Shown here: piece by piece, positions 15,858 to 23,954 of the stretch
Layout: each line of letters begins with the position of its first letter
Numbering within the stretch: position 1 is the stretch's first letter
NCBI GenBank assembly: GCA_030684935.1
Contig: JAUXXH010000006.1
Location: 1 to 39,067 of the forward strand
Source of the DNA: Pseudolabrys sp.
GTDB lineage: Bacteria > Pseudomonadota > Alphaproteobacteria > Rhizobiales > Xanthobacteraceae
Length of the DNA stretch: 39,067 nt
Reading direction: 5' to 3'
Made by a program: the position numbers and the translations under genes
Notes under the pieces: model-generated
Told to the model about the DNA's origin: nothing
The model's database searches: none
What the model saw: only the letters and a program-made list of their open reading frames with translations

Positions 15858-16787
15858 ATGAGCGAAGCGGCCCAGCGCACGATCTGTATCGGCGAGGCGA
15901 CGGTGGAGTTGGCACGCGGCGGCGACGGACGCTTCGCGCTGGCCAGCGCCGGCGACGCTTTCAATACCGCCATCTATCTGGCGCGCGCCGGCCAGAAGAT
16001 CGCCTTCGCCACGGCACTCGGGGACGATCCGTATTCCGACGCCATCGTTTCGCTGGCCGCCGCCGAAGGCATCGCCACCGATCTGATCCTCCGGGTGCCC
16101 GGCCGGCTGCCAGCGCTGTCACTGGTCGGCGTTGACGGCATGGGCCAGCGTCGCACGCACAGCTGGCGCGAGGCCGCACCGGCGCGCGATCTGTTCGAGC
16201 TGCCGCAATGGAGCCGCATCGCCGAAGCGCTGACGGCGGCGCGCATGATCTATTTCTCCGGCATTACTCTCTCGCTGTATTCGAACATCGGGCTGGGGCG
16301 GTTTCTGGCCGCCGTTGAACTGGCGCGCGCCGCCGGCGCCCGCATTGCCTTCGACGGCAATTTCCGCCCGCACGGCTGGGGCGGCGACCTCACCCGCACC
16401 CGCACGGTGTTCGCCGAGACGCTGAAGCGGGTCGATATCGCGCTGCCGGCCTATGACGACGAAGCGGTGCTGTGGGGCGATCCGTCACCGGACGCGACCA
16501 TCGAGCGGCTGCAGGCGTTCGGCGTCAACGAGATCGTCGTCAAGAACGGACCGAACAGCGCGCTGGTGGCAGCGTCCGGCGCGCGCGACACGGTGCCGGT
16601 GCCGGAAGTGGTGGTATCGCCGGTCGATCCGTCGGCCGCCGGCGACGGTTTCAACGCCGGCTATCTGGCCGCGCGTCTCAACGGCCGCAGCGCCATCGAG
16701 GCGGCGAACGCCGCGCACCGGCTGGCCGGCGAAGTGATCCGGCATCGCGGCTCGATCGTGCCGCGCAGCGGCGCGGCGGTGCATTAA
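15858..16787 (+). CDS. PfkB family carbohydrate kinase (KDG-kinase-like)
   Basis: The 309-aa ribokinase-like protein probably phosphorylates a sugar or sugar acid; 2-keto-3-deoxygluconate kinase is the closest guess. Visible are the N-terminal GEATVEL strand, ASAGDAFNTAIYLARAG (substrate-binding GG-like region), IAFDGNFRP, NEIVVKNGPNSALV and the PfkB signature DPSAAGDGFNAGYLAA with catalytic Asp in AAGD. ATG 15858 is chosen over GTG 15822 because homology begins there. The ribosome site is weak. It is divergent from the TRAP genes, so it might act on the imported compound. Confidence 0.87.
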   Translation: MSEAAQRTICIGEATVELARGGDGRFALASAGDAFNTAIYLARAGQKIAFATALGDDPYSDAIVSLAAAEGIATDLILRVPGRLPALSLVGVDGMGQRRTHSWREAAPARDLFELPQWSRIAEALTAARMIYFSGITLSLYSNIGLGRFLAAVELARAAGARIAFDGNFRPHGWGGDLTRTRTVFAETLKRVDIALPAYDDEAVLWGDPSPDATIERLQAFGVNEIVVKNGPNSALVAASGARDTVPVPEVVVSPVDPSAAGDGFNAGYLAARLNGRSAIEAANAAHRLAGEVIRHRGSIVPRSGAAVH

Positions 16788-16804
16788 TGCGGAGGACGTT
16801 TTCC

Positions 16805-17056
16805 ATGACAGTACGGCTTCTTGCCGCCCTCGCCGCTGCGGCCACGCTTTATCTGGCTGCCGTCCCCGCCGCCGAGGCGCAGCCGATGCGTTGCAGCGCC
16901 GAGGAACAGGCCTGCATCGCCATCTGCAACAAGCACTCCAACCGCACGCTGATTCCGAACTGCATCGCCGCCTGTCGCGCCCGCATGTCGAGTTGCCGCC
17001 AGACCGGTTGCTGGGACAGCGGCACCACCCGCTATTGCGGCCTCACCCGGCAGTAA
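16805..17056 (+). CDS. Small secreted cysteine-rich protein
   Basis: An 83-aa protein is predicted. Its signal peptide, MTVRLLAALAAAATLYLAAVPAAEA, has a likely cleavage after AEA (residue 25). The mature part of about 58 residues has 8 cysteines, an even number consistent with four disulfides (RC, AC, IC, NC, AC, SC, GC, YC spaced through it). GGAGGA (16791-16796) is 8 nt before ATG 16805. An earlier ATG at 16787 overlaps the kinase stop (TAATG) but would precede the ribosome site. The gene is probably co-transcribed with the kinase. Function is unknown. Confidence 0.75.
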   Translation: MTVRLLAALAAAATLYLAAVPAAEAQPMRCSAEEQACIAICNKHSNRTLIPNCIAACRARMSSCRQTGCWDSGTTRYCGLTRQ

Positions 17057-17059
17057 TTC

Positions 17060-17554
17060 TCACGGCTTGCCCAACGCCATCGCCAGCCCCGCGGCGATGA
17101 ACGGCAGCGGCAGCGACACCGAAGCGCGCAACCAGACCAGCCGCGCCGGCATCATCGGCATTTCCCAGAGCACCAGCCGGTGGATCGCATAGAGCGCCCA
17201 GGCGGTCGAATAAGCGACCACTTGCGGGGCGCCGGCGCCGCTCTTGAGCGCCGCCGCCGCGATGGCGAAGCCGACCACCGGCCCGCCCGGCGTCAGCGCG
17301 CCGGCCACGATCGAGACCGCCACACCGGAGAGGCCCGACTCCGGGCCGATCCACGGCGCGATCAGCGCTTTCGGCAGCGCCTCGGCGATGAAGCCGGCGC
17401 CGACCACGCCGATCGCGATGCGCGGCAGCAGACGCAAGACTTCACCACCGCCATTGCGCAGTCCTTCACTCAGAACGACGCGGCTGCGCATCGCGGCAAT
17501 CAGCATCAGAATGCCGACCACAATCCACAGCAGGAGGTTGATGGCCATCGACAT
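17060..17554 (-). CDS. Permease half, DUF318/ArsP-like, second subunit
   Basis: This 164-aa membrane protein has about five hydrophobic segments. It has the motif GPESGLSGVAVSIVAGALTPGGP followed by YSTAWALYAIHRLVLWEMPMM, as in the predicted permease family PF03773 (UPF0718/ArsP_1). The protein from the preceding gene has the same motif, so the two are homologous halves of what is usually one longer permease. Its ATG overlaps the partner's TGA (TGATG), indicating translational coupling. A second ATG lies two codons in. The substrate is unknown; some relatives move organoarsenicals. Confidence 0.75.
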   Translation of the reverse strand: MSMAINLLLWIVVGILMLIAAMRSRVVLSEGLRNGGGEVLRLLPRIAIGVVGAGFIAEALPKALIAPWIGPESGLSGVAVSIVAGALTPGGPVVGFAIAAAALKSGAGAPQVVAYSTAWALYAIHRLVLWEMPMMPARLVWLRASVSLPLPFIAAGLAMALGKP

Positions 17555-18102
17555 CAGGGCGCCCGCGCCAGACCGGCGCGCAGCACCGCGCGCGCCAGCA
17601 GACCGGCAAGAATGGGCAACGGCAGCGCCGCCAGCAGGCGCCACATGACAAAGTCAGGGCCCATGAACGGCAGTTCCCAGATCAGCGTGCGGGCGTGGCC
17701 GATCAGCGTCCAGCTGGTGATGAAGGCCACCACCGCGCCGGCATCGGCGCCGACCAGCAGAAAGGCGCCGGCCACGGGAAAGGCGGTGACCGGCCCGCCC
17801 GGCAGGACGAATCCGAAGGCCGTGGCGATCATAAGGCCCGACATGCCGGATTCATGACCAACCCAGCGCGCCACCTTTTCGCGCGGCAGCAGCAACGTGA
17901 CGAAGGCGCCGATCAGGCAGCCGCCCAGAACCTTGGGCAACATGTCGAGCAGCATCACGGCATCGCTGATCAGAATGGTACGAAAATGATCCCAGCCGTC
18001 GCGGGCATAGACATAGGCGGCCGCGCTGAATGCGACGACGGCGATGGTCGCGGTCGACACGTCGAAGGCGCGGCGGCGTGGCGGTAAAGGGGGTTCGGTC
18101 AA
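17554..18102 (-). CDS. Permease half, DUF318/ArsP-like, first subunit
   Basis: The 182-aa membrane protein carries GHESGMSGLMIATAFGFVLPGGP and WTLIGHARTLIWELPFMGPDFVMWR, matching its downstream partner segment by segment. An early helix, TATIAVVAFSAAAYVYA, is followed by DMLPKVLGGCLIGAFVTLLLP. The start is uncertain: TTG at 18102 is the only open start near the expected N-terminus, without a clear ribosome site, and a GTG lies 14 codons inside. The two halves probably assemble as a heterodimer in the inner membrane. Confidence 0.75.
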   Translation of the reverse strand: MTEPPLPPRRRAFDVSTATIAVVAFSAAAYVYARDGWDHFRTILISDAVMLLDMLPKVLGGCLIGAFVTLLLPREKVARWVGHESGMSGLMIATAFGFVLPGGPVTAFPVAGAFLLVGADAGAVVAFITSWTLIGHARTLIWELPFMGPDFVMWRLLAALPLPILAGLLARAVLRAGLARAP

Positions 18103-18155
18103 TGCGGGACACCGGCGAGAGAAACGTGACGCAACTAGCGCCGATCACTGCGCCA

Positions 18156-18186
18156 AAAGCAATCGGCGCCCGTGCAGGGCGCCGAT
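18156..18186 (-). terminator. Terminator of the NCS2 permease gene
   Basis: ATCGGCGCCC (18162-18171) pairs with GGGCGCCGAT (18177-18186) around GTGCA. On the minus strand it is followed by GCTTTTGG, giving a short T run after the NCS2 gene stop at 18209. Confidence 0.75.
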
Positions 18187-18208
18187 GCAGGATCGCATCA
18201 ATGGCAGC

Positions 18209-19807
18209 CTATTCGGCCGGTACGGCGTTGGGCTCAGGTGTCGCAGCCGCGACCATGGCCTGCTGTCTGGAAATGACGAACAGGAACGCCGCGACAATGA
18301 GGTAGGCCAGCGTGACCGAGGGCGACACGCCGAGCCCGTTGCCGATGCCGACCGCCTCGCCGTGCATGAAGCCGAAATAGGTCAGCACGGCGCCGGCCAG
18401 CGCGAAGCCGGAGGCCCTCAGGAAATCGCGTTCGATCACGAACACGCCGAGCGCCCCGAGCACCAGGCCGGTGAGGATGGCGCCGCCGCCCATCACGCCG
18501 AGACCCTGAAACAGCACGCCGTTCTGCGCCATCTTGGCCATGAATGCGGGGTCATGCATGGCGCCGAAATTCATGCCGGTGGCCCCCAATGCGCCGCTGA
18601 TCAGCACCGTGGCCCAGGCCGCCAGATGCGGCGTCAGCGACAGCGCAACAGCCGGTGCATGTTCGCGCGGTGTGGTCTGAAACGCCTGCGCGCAGATCAG
18701 CATGCCGATGTAGAGCAGGATCGGCGATATCGCGACCACCGGAACGATGGCGAGCAAAAGCGAGATCACGCCGAACCACGACAGCACGATCACCATCAAC
18801 CCGGTCGCCGCCGAATAGCCGATGCGCCCGCCCATCGCCTTCCAGCCGGGGTGACCGATATAGACCGCGTTGATGAACGGGTTGCCCATCAGGCAGCCGA
18901 TCAGGCTGACAACGCCGTCGGCGGTCAGCACCCGCGTGGTCGGAAAGCTGTCGCCCGCGGCTTCCGCGCTCTCGACATTGTCCATGGCCTCGACCAGGTC
19001 GTAAATGCCGAACGGAATGGCGGTGACCAGAATGATGCCGAGGAACTCGAAGCCGGAGAACACGTGGCCGAAGGCCGGCAGCGGCACCGAGAAGCCGAAG
19101 TTCGAGAACGCCGCCACAACGCCAGCCGGACTCACGCCGCCAATACCGGCGCCGAACAACGTCGAGCCCCAGGCGATCAGCATGCCGACGGCGATGGCGA
19201 TCAGGCCGGCCGGGATGCCCTTGGGATATTTGTAGCCGCCGAACCAACTCACCATGATGATGGCGAAGCAGGTCAGGCCGATCACCGGCGTCATGAACAT
19301 CTCAAGCGCCGGTCGCATGGAGATGAAGGTGATCGAAACGCCGGCCAGCGTGCCGAGCAGGGCCGCGCGGGGCGTAATCATCCGGATGTAAGGCGCGACA
19401 AAGCCGCCGATGATCAGGATGAAGCTCTGGAAGAACACCCAGACAAGCCCCGCCTCCCAGCCCCGGATCGGATCGCCGGTCGAGAGCGAGATCGGCAGCA
19501 TGACGACGAAAGTGACAATGAACATGTGCGGCACGCTGACGCCGGACGGCAGCGCGCAGACGTCGCTGCGGCCGGTCTTTCGCGCCAGTTCGTAGGCGAG
19601 ATATGCGTAATACATGGTGCTCAGGCACATCATCAGACCGAGCGCCGGCAGGATGCGGCCGAACACAATCGAGTCCGGCATCTTGAGCACGAAGCGCAGC
19701 AGGCCGGTGAGCACCAGCATGTTCACCAGGATGTTGGTGCCGAAGCCGAAAAAGGCATTCCAGTCGCCAGGCGTCCATAGCGCCGGTCTGGCCGTGGTCG
19801 TGGTCAT
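18209..19807 (-). CDS. NCS2 family (AzgA-like) nucleobase/xanthine permease
   Basis: The 532-aa inner-membrane transporter has about 12-14 hydrophobic segments. Family features include the N-terminal FFGFGTNILVNMLVL, ALPSGVSVPHMFIV, FLGIILVTAIPFGIYDLVEAMDNVESAEAAGD (the conserved NCS2 transport region with Glu and Asn) and GNPFINAVYIGHPGWKAMGGRIGYS. Relatives take up purines or similar ring nitrogen compounds by proton symport. It lies 68 bp downstream of a cysteine hydrolase gene, so the pair may import and degrade one nitrogenous substrate. The exact substrate cannot be read from sequence. Confidence 0.82.
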   Translation of the reverse strand: MTTTTARPALWTPGDWNAFFGFGTNILVNMLVLTGLLRFVLKMPDSIVFGRILPALGLMMCLSTMYYAYLAYELARKTGRSDVCALPSGVSVPHMFIVTFVVMLPISLSTGDPIRGWEAGLVWVFFQSFILIIGGFVAPYIRMITPRAALLGTLAGVSITFISMRPALEMFMTPVIGLTCFAIIMVSWFGGYKYPKGIPAGLIAIAVGMLIAWGSTLFGAGIGGVSPAGVVAAFSNFGFSVPLPAFGHVFSGFEFLGIILVTAIPFGIYDLVEAMDNVESAEAAGDSFPTTRVLTADGVVSLIGCLMGNPFINAVYIGHPGWKAMGGRIGYSAATGLMVIVLSWFGVISLLLAIVPVVAISPILLYIGMLICAQAFQTTPREHAPAVALSLTPHLAAWATVLISGALGATGMNFGAMHDPAFMAKMAQNGVLFQGLGVMGGGAILTGLVLGALGVFVIERDFLRASGFALAGAVLTYFGFMHGEAVGIGNGLGVSPSVTLAYLIVAAFLFVISRQQAMVAAATPEPNAVPAE

Positions 19808-19875
19808 GTCCGCAACTCCCCCTGTTGAAACATCGAACCGGCACCATCAGAAATATTCAGGTCTGCAGGATTTGG

Positions 19876-20544
19876 TCAGGCCCGCATGGCGGCGAGCACT
19901 TCCTTCGATCCGGTGACCCAGCCGAAGATGCCGCCTTGCGCCTTGATCATCGCGAGGCCCGCCGTGTGAAATTCCGGGAAATAGGAGCCGCAGCAGTCCG
20001 CCAGCACGATGCAGCGGAAGCCGCGGTCGTTGGCCTCGCGCACCGTGGTGTTGACGCAGACCTCGGTGGTGACGCCGCAGACCAGCAGGTTCTCGATGCT
20101 GCGGTTGGCGAGGATCAGCGACAGATTGGTGGCGTAGAACGCGCCCTTGCCCGGCTTGTCGACCACCGGTTCGCCGGCGATCGGATAGAGCTCGGGAATG
20201 ATGTCGTGGCCCGGCTCGCCCTGGATGAGAATGCGGCCCATCGGACCCGGATCGCCGATTTTCTTCGACGGGATGCCGCGCTCGGATTTGGACGGCGGCG
20301 CGTCGGCCATGTCGGGTCGGTGTCCCTCGCGGGTATGGATGACGAACAGGCCGGCCTTGCGCGCAGCGGCCAGCACCTGCCGGCACGGCTCAACCGCCGC
20401 CTTGAGCAGGGACACATCGTTGCCGAGCGCCTCGCCGAAGCCGCCCGGCTCCAGGAAGTCGCGCTGCATGTCGATGATGATGAGCGCCGTGCGGCCGAGG
20501 TCGACCCCGACCGGCGCAGGCTCGGCTTCTATCTGGATGGTCAC
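19876..20544 (-). CDS. Isochorismatase-family cysteine hydrolase (biuret hydrolase-like)
   Basis: This 222-aa amidohydrolase has the catalytic triad D25 (IIIDMQRDF), a Lys in DKPGKGAF (K130 or K133) and C163 (CGVTTEVCVNTTVREAND). It has the long REGHRPDMADAPPSK and IGDPGPMGRILIQGEPGHDIIPELYPI segments that I associate with biuret hydrolases and ureidoacrylate amidases of Rhizobiales. It would cleave a C-N bond in a small amide and release ammonia. The NCS2 permease follows in the same operon. The biuret assignment rests on remembered similarity and is tentative. Confidence 0.82.
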   Translation of the reverse strand: MTIQIEAEPAPVGVDLGRTALIIIDMQRDFLEPGGFGEALGNDVSLLKAAVEPCRQVLAAARKAGLFVIHTREGHRPDMADAPPSKSERGIPSKKIGDPGPMGRILIQGEPGHDIIPELYPIAGEPVVDKPGKGAFYATNLSLILANRSIENLLVCGVTTEVCVNTTVREANDRGFRCIVLADCCGSYFPEFHTAGLAMIKAQGGIFGWVTGSKEVLAAMRA

Positions 20545-20644
20545 AGTGTCCCCCGTCCGACGGGCGCCGCACGCCCGGCACGGTCGAAGGACCAGCCGTT
20601 AGGCGCGCGCGCCAAGTCGAAATCCGATGGAACTCGAGCAAGTC

Positions 20645-20670
20645 GTGTGCCAATGCACACAATTGGCCAA
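20645..20670. promoter_or_regulatory. Candidate operator upstream of the cysteine hydrolase operon
   Basis: GTGTGC-CAAT-GCACAC (20645-20660) is a perfect 6-bp inverted repeat with a 4-nt spacer, followed two bases later by the palindrome TTGGCCAA (20663-20670). They lie 100-125 bp before the hydrolase start, in a 283-bp gap. The binding regulator is unknown and none is encoded next to it. Confidence 0.4.
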
Positions 20671-20827
20671 AAACTGCCTGCTGGTTAGCCAAAACCGGAA
20701 TTTCTGACTTAAAATTAGAGAGTTAGGGCAAGCGGAGAATCCGCCGCCGATTTAGGCAGTGGACCGCGGCCATAGCGCGCTGCTGAAATTTTGGCGGATG
20801 GCTCAAAGCCGCAGCGGCAGCCGGCGC

Positions 20828-23800
20828 CTAATGCGCGCCGGCCTTGTGCGCCGGCGCCTCTGCCCGGCGCGCGAAAAAACGTTCGCGCCGCGCCGCCAGG
20901 TTGGCGATCCCCATCAGCGCCGCCGGGGTGACGATCAGCGTCAGGATGGTGGCAAAGCCGAGCCCGAACACGATCGCGGTCGACAGGCTGATCCACCACT
21001 GCGTGGCCGGCGCACCATGGGTGATCTCCCGGCTGATGAAATCGAGGTTGATGCCGAAGGCGATCGGCAGCACGCCGAGAATGGCGGTCACCGCCGTCAG
21101 CACCACCGGCCGCGCGCGCTCGCGGCAGGTCTCCAGGATCGCCTTGTAGGCATCCATGCCTTCGCGCTTGAGCCGGTCATAGGTGTCGATCAGCACGATG
21201 TTGTTGTTCACGATCACGCCGGCATTGGCGATGATGCCGATGCCGGTCATCACCACGCCGAACGGCTGGCCCATGATCATCAGCCCGAGCAGCACGCCGA
21301 TGGTCGACAGGATCACCGCCGACAGTACCAGGATGACCGAGGTGAATCGATTGAACTGCGCCAGCAGGATCGCGAAAATCAGGAAGATCGCGGTGCCGAA
21401 CGCCTTGCCCAGAAACGCGCCGGCCTTCTCGCGCTCTTCGTCCTCGCCCTTGAGCTTGAAGGTAACGCCATCGCCGAGATCGGCCTTGGCCAGCGCCGCG
21501 ATAACCTCCTGCTGCACCACGGCGTTCTGCACGCCTTCGGCGATGTTGGCGGAGACCGTCATGACGCGGTTGCCGTTGACGCGGTTGATAAAGCCGACGC
21601 GCGGCGCCGGCACCCGCGACACGAAGTTGCCGATCGGTACATGACCGGAGGTGGTCTGGACCCGCAACTCGTCGATCTGATCGAGGCTGCGGCGCTCCTC
21701 GGGGAAGCGCACGATGATATCGACCGCCTTGTCGTTGTCGGCCGGCCGGTATTCGGTGACTTTCACGCCGTTGGTGACAAGCTGAACGGCATTGCCGACG
21801 GCGCCGAGGCTGGCGCTGTACTTGGCTGCCTCCGATTTGTTGACCTCGATCTTCCAGTCGATGCCGGGCAGCGGCAGACCATCGTCGAGATCGCGAACGG
21901 CCGGCATCTGCCCGAGCGCCGCGGCCACCTTGGCGGCAGCGGCCGGCAGCTTGGCCGGATCGATCGCCGAGATCTGCACCTGGATCGGCTTGCCGGTCGG
22001 CGGTCCGGCGCGCGGCGCCGTCACTTCGATCAGACTGCCGGCGATCCCTGCGGTGTCGCGGCGAATCCTGTCCATGATCTCGTGCGCGGGTGCGCGCACC
22101 TGCCAGTCGGAGAACTCGAACTGGATGACGCCGATGGTGTCTTCGGAAATTTCGCTGGAGCCGCGCGGCTGTTCACCGACGCGGGTATAAACGGTCGAGA
22201 TACCGTCGGTCTTCAGCACCACCTTTTCGACTTCGCGCAGCGCCTTGTCCTTCTCCTCGAGCGAGATGTTGCCCCGGGCATGGACAATGACCTGGCCGAA
22301 ATCAGGCTCGACGCTGGGGAAGAACTCGACGCCCTTGCCGAACTTGCCATAGGCGCCGACCACCACCACCAGCAGACCGAAGGCCAGCAACAGCGTGGTC
22401 CCCGGACGATGCAGCGCCCACTTCACCGTGCGCATATAGGGGCCGCGCTCGGAGACGCGCTCGTCATGCGGCACCGGCGACGCCCGGCCAAGCAGCGCGC
22501 CGAGCGTCGGCGTGAAGAACAAAGCCACCGCCAGCGACGCGGACAGCGTCGCGATCAGCGTGATCGGCATGTACATCATGAATTCGCCGACGATGCCGGG
22601 CCAGAACAGCAGCGGCGAGAAAGCGGCGACGCGGGTCGCGGTCGCGGCCGTCACCGGACCGGCCATGCGGCTGGCCGCCGCGGCATAGGCCTGTTTCGGC
22701 GGCATGCCTTCCGACATGCGCCGTTCGGCATATTCGGACACGATGATGGCGTCGTCGACCAGCATGCCGACGGCGAGAATGAGCGAGAACAGCACCACGA
22801 TGTTGATGGTGAGGCCGGCCAGTTGCAGCCCCAGCACGCCGGCCAGGAACGACGCCGGGATGGCGATGCCGATGAACAGCGAGGCACGGAAGCCGAGCGC
22901 GAACAGGATGATCACCGTCACCAGCAGCACGCCGGTGGCGACAGAATTCTGCAGGTCCGCCAGCATCTGACGGATCACCTTGGATTTGTCCTGGGTGAAG
23001 CCAACGGTGACGCCCTCGGGCCAGGTCTTCTCGATCTGCGCCACCATCGCCTTCACGCCGTCGACGGTCTCGATCAGATTGGCGCCGGTGCGTTTCGACA
23101 CCTCGATCGCCATCGCCGACCGGCCGTTGACGCGGGTGACCGAGGTGGCGTCCTTGAAGGTCGGCCGCACGGTGGCGATATCGCCCAGCGAAATGGTCGC
23201 GCCGGAGGTCGACGCGATCGGAATTTTCAGCATGTCCTGCGGCCGCTCGATCAGGCCCGGCACCTTGACGGCGAAACGGCCGCTGGCACTTTCGAGCGCG
23301 CCGGCGGCGATCAGGCTGTTGGATGACTGGGTGACCGAAATCAGCTGGTCGATCGAAATTCCGTAGCTCTTCATCAGCATCGGCTCGGCGGTGATCTCGA
23401 CCGCCTCGTCGCGGGCGCCGCGCAACTCTGCCTTCAGCACGCCCGGAACCTGCTCGAGGCTGTTCTTGGCGTTGCGGGCGATCCGCAGCAGTGTGCGCTC
23501 CGGCACTTCGCCCGACAGCGTCACCACCAGCACCGGGTAGAGCGAGAGGTTGACCTCCTGCACCGACGGCTCGTCGGCATCCCGCGGCAGGTCGCGCTTG
23601 GCCTGATCGACCTTGGCGCGGACATCGGCCAGCGCCGCATCGGCATTGAAGCCGGCCTCGAATTCGAGCAGCACGTAGCCGCCGCCTTCGTAGCCGGTCG
23701 AGCGCATTTCCTTGACGTTGGTGACCGACTTCAACTGCGTCTCGACCGGGCGCAGCAGCAGGCGCTCTGCATCCTCCGGGCTGATGCCGCGCTGGGTCAA

Positions 23801-23947
23801 CTGGACGTAGATGATCGGCACCTTGACGTCGGGCTCGGCCTCTTTCGGGATCGTCTGATAGGCGACCAGCCCGGCCACCAGCAGAAACGCCAGAGTCGCC
23901 AGCGTCAGGCGCGCATGATCGATGGCGTAGTTGATGAGACCGGTCAT
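20828..23947 (-). CDS. RND efflux transporter permease, HAE1/AcrB type
   Basis: The 1039-aa inner-membrane pump is of full family length. It has a first helix near the N-terminus (LTLATLAFLLVAGLVAYQTIP) and large periplasmic loops. In the fourth-helix region, LILAVGMLVDDAIIVSEYAERRM contains the paired Asp residues used for proton relay, and the second half repeats the design (VLIDTYDRLKREGMDAYKAI). It would export hydrophobic compounds with the adaptor encoded 7 bp upstream. No TolC-like gene is adjacent, so a shared outer-membrane channel is presumed. Heavy-metal (CzcA) specificity is less likely from the overall look. Confidence 0.92.
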   Translation of the reverse strand: MTGLINYAIDHARLTLATLAFLLVAGLVAYQTIPKEAEPDVKVPIIYVQLTQRGISPEDAERLLLRPVETQLKSVTNVKEMRSTGYEGGGYVLLEFEAGFNADAALADVRAKVDQAKRDLPRDADEPSVQEVNLSLYPVLVVTLSGEVPERTLLRIARNAKNSLEQVPGVLKAELRGARDEAVEITAEPMLMKSYGISIDQLISVTQSSNSLIAAGALESASGRFAVKVPGLIERPQDMLKIPIASTSGATISLGDIATVRPTFKDATSVTRVNGRSAMAIEVSKRTGANLIETVDGVKAMVAQIEKTWPEGVTVGFTQDKSKVIRQMLADLQNSVATGVLLVTVIILFALGFRASLFIGIAIPASFLAGVLGLQLAGLTINIVVLFSLILAVGMLVDDAIIVSEYAERRMSEGMPPKQAYAAAASRMAGPVTAATATRVAAFSPLLFWPGIVGEFMMYMPITLIATLSASLAVALFFTPTLGALLGRASPVPHDERVSERGPYMRTVKWALHRPGTTLLLAFGLLVVVVGAYGKFGKGVEFFPSVEPDFGQVIVHARGNISLEEKDKALREVEKVVLKTDGISTVYTRVGEQPRGSSEISEDTIGVIQFEFSDWQVRAPAHEIMDRIRRDTAGIAGSLIEVTAPRAGPPTGKPIQVQISAIDPAKLPAAAAKVAAALGQMPAVRDLDDGLPLPGIDWKIEVNKSEAAKYSASLGAVGNAVQLVTNGVKVTEYRPADNDKAVDIIVRFPEERRSLDQIDELRVQTTSGHVPIGNFVSRVPAPRVGFINRVNGNRVMTVSANIAEGVQNAVVQQEVIAALAKADLGDGVTFKLKGEDEEREKAGAFLGKAFGTAIFLIFAILLAQFNRFTSVILVLSAVILSTIGVLLGLMIMGQPFGVVMTGIGIIANAGVIVNNNIVLIDTYDRLKREGMDAYKAILETCRERARPVVLTAVTAILGVLPIAFGINLDFISREITHGAPATQWWISLSTAIVFGLGFATILTLIVTPAALMGIANLAARRERFFARRAEAPAHKAGAH

Positions 23948-23954
23948 GACGCCA

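Noticed and set aside
20759..23326. Long open frame of 855 codons antisense to the RND pump gene
   Set aside because: It mirrors the pump codons in a GC-rich genome and gives a His/Asp/Arg/Gly-rich product with no domain. The pump on the other strand has full-length homology.
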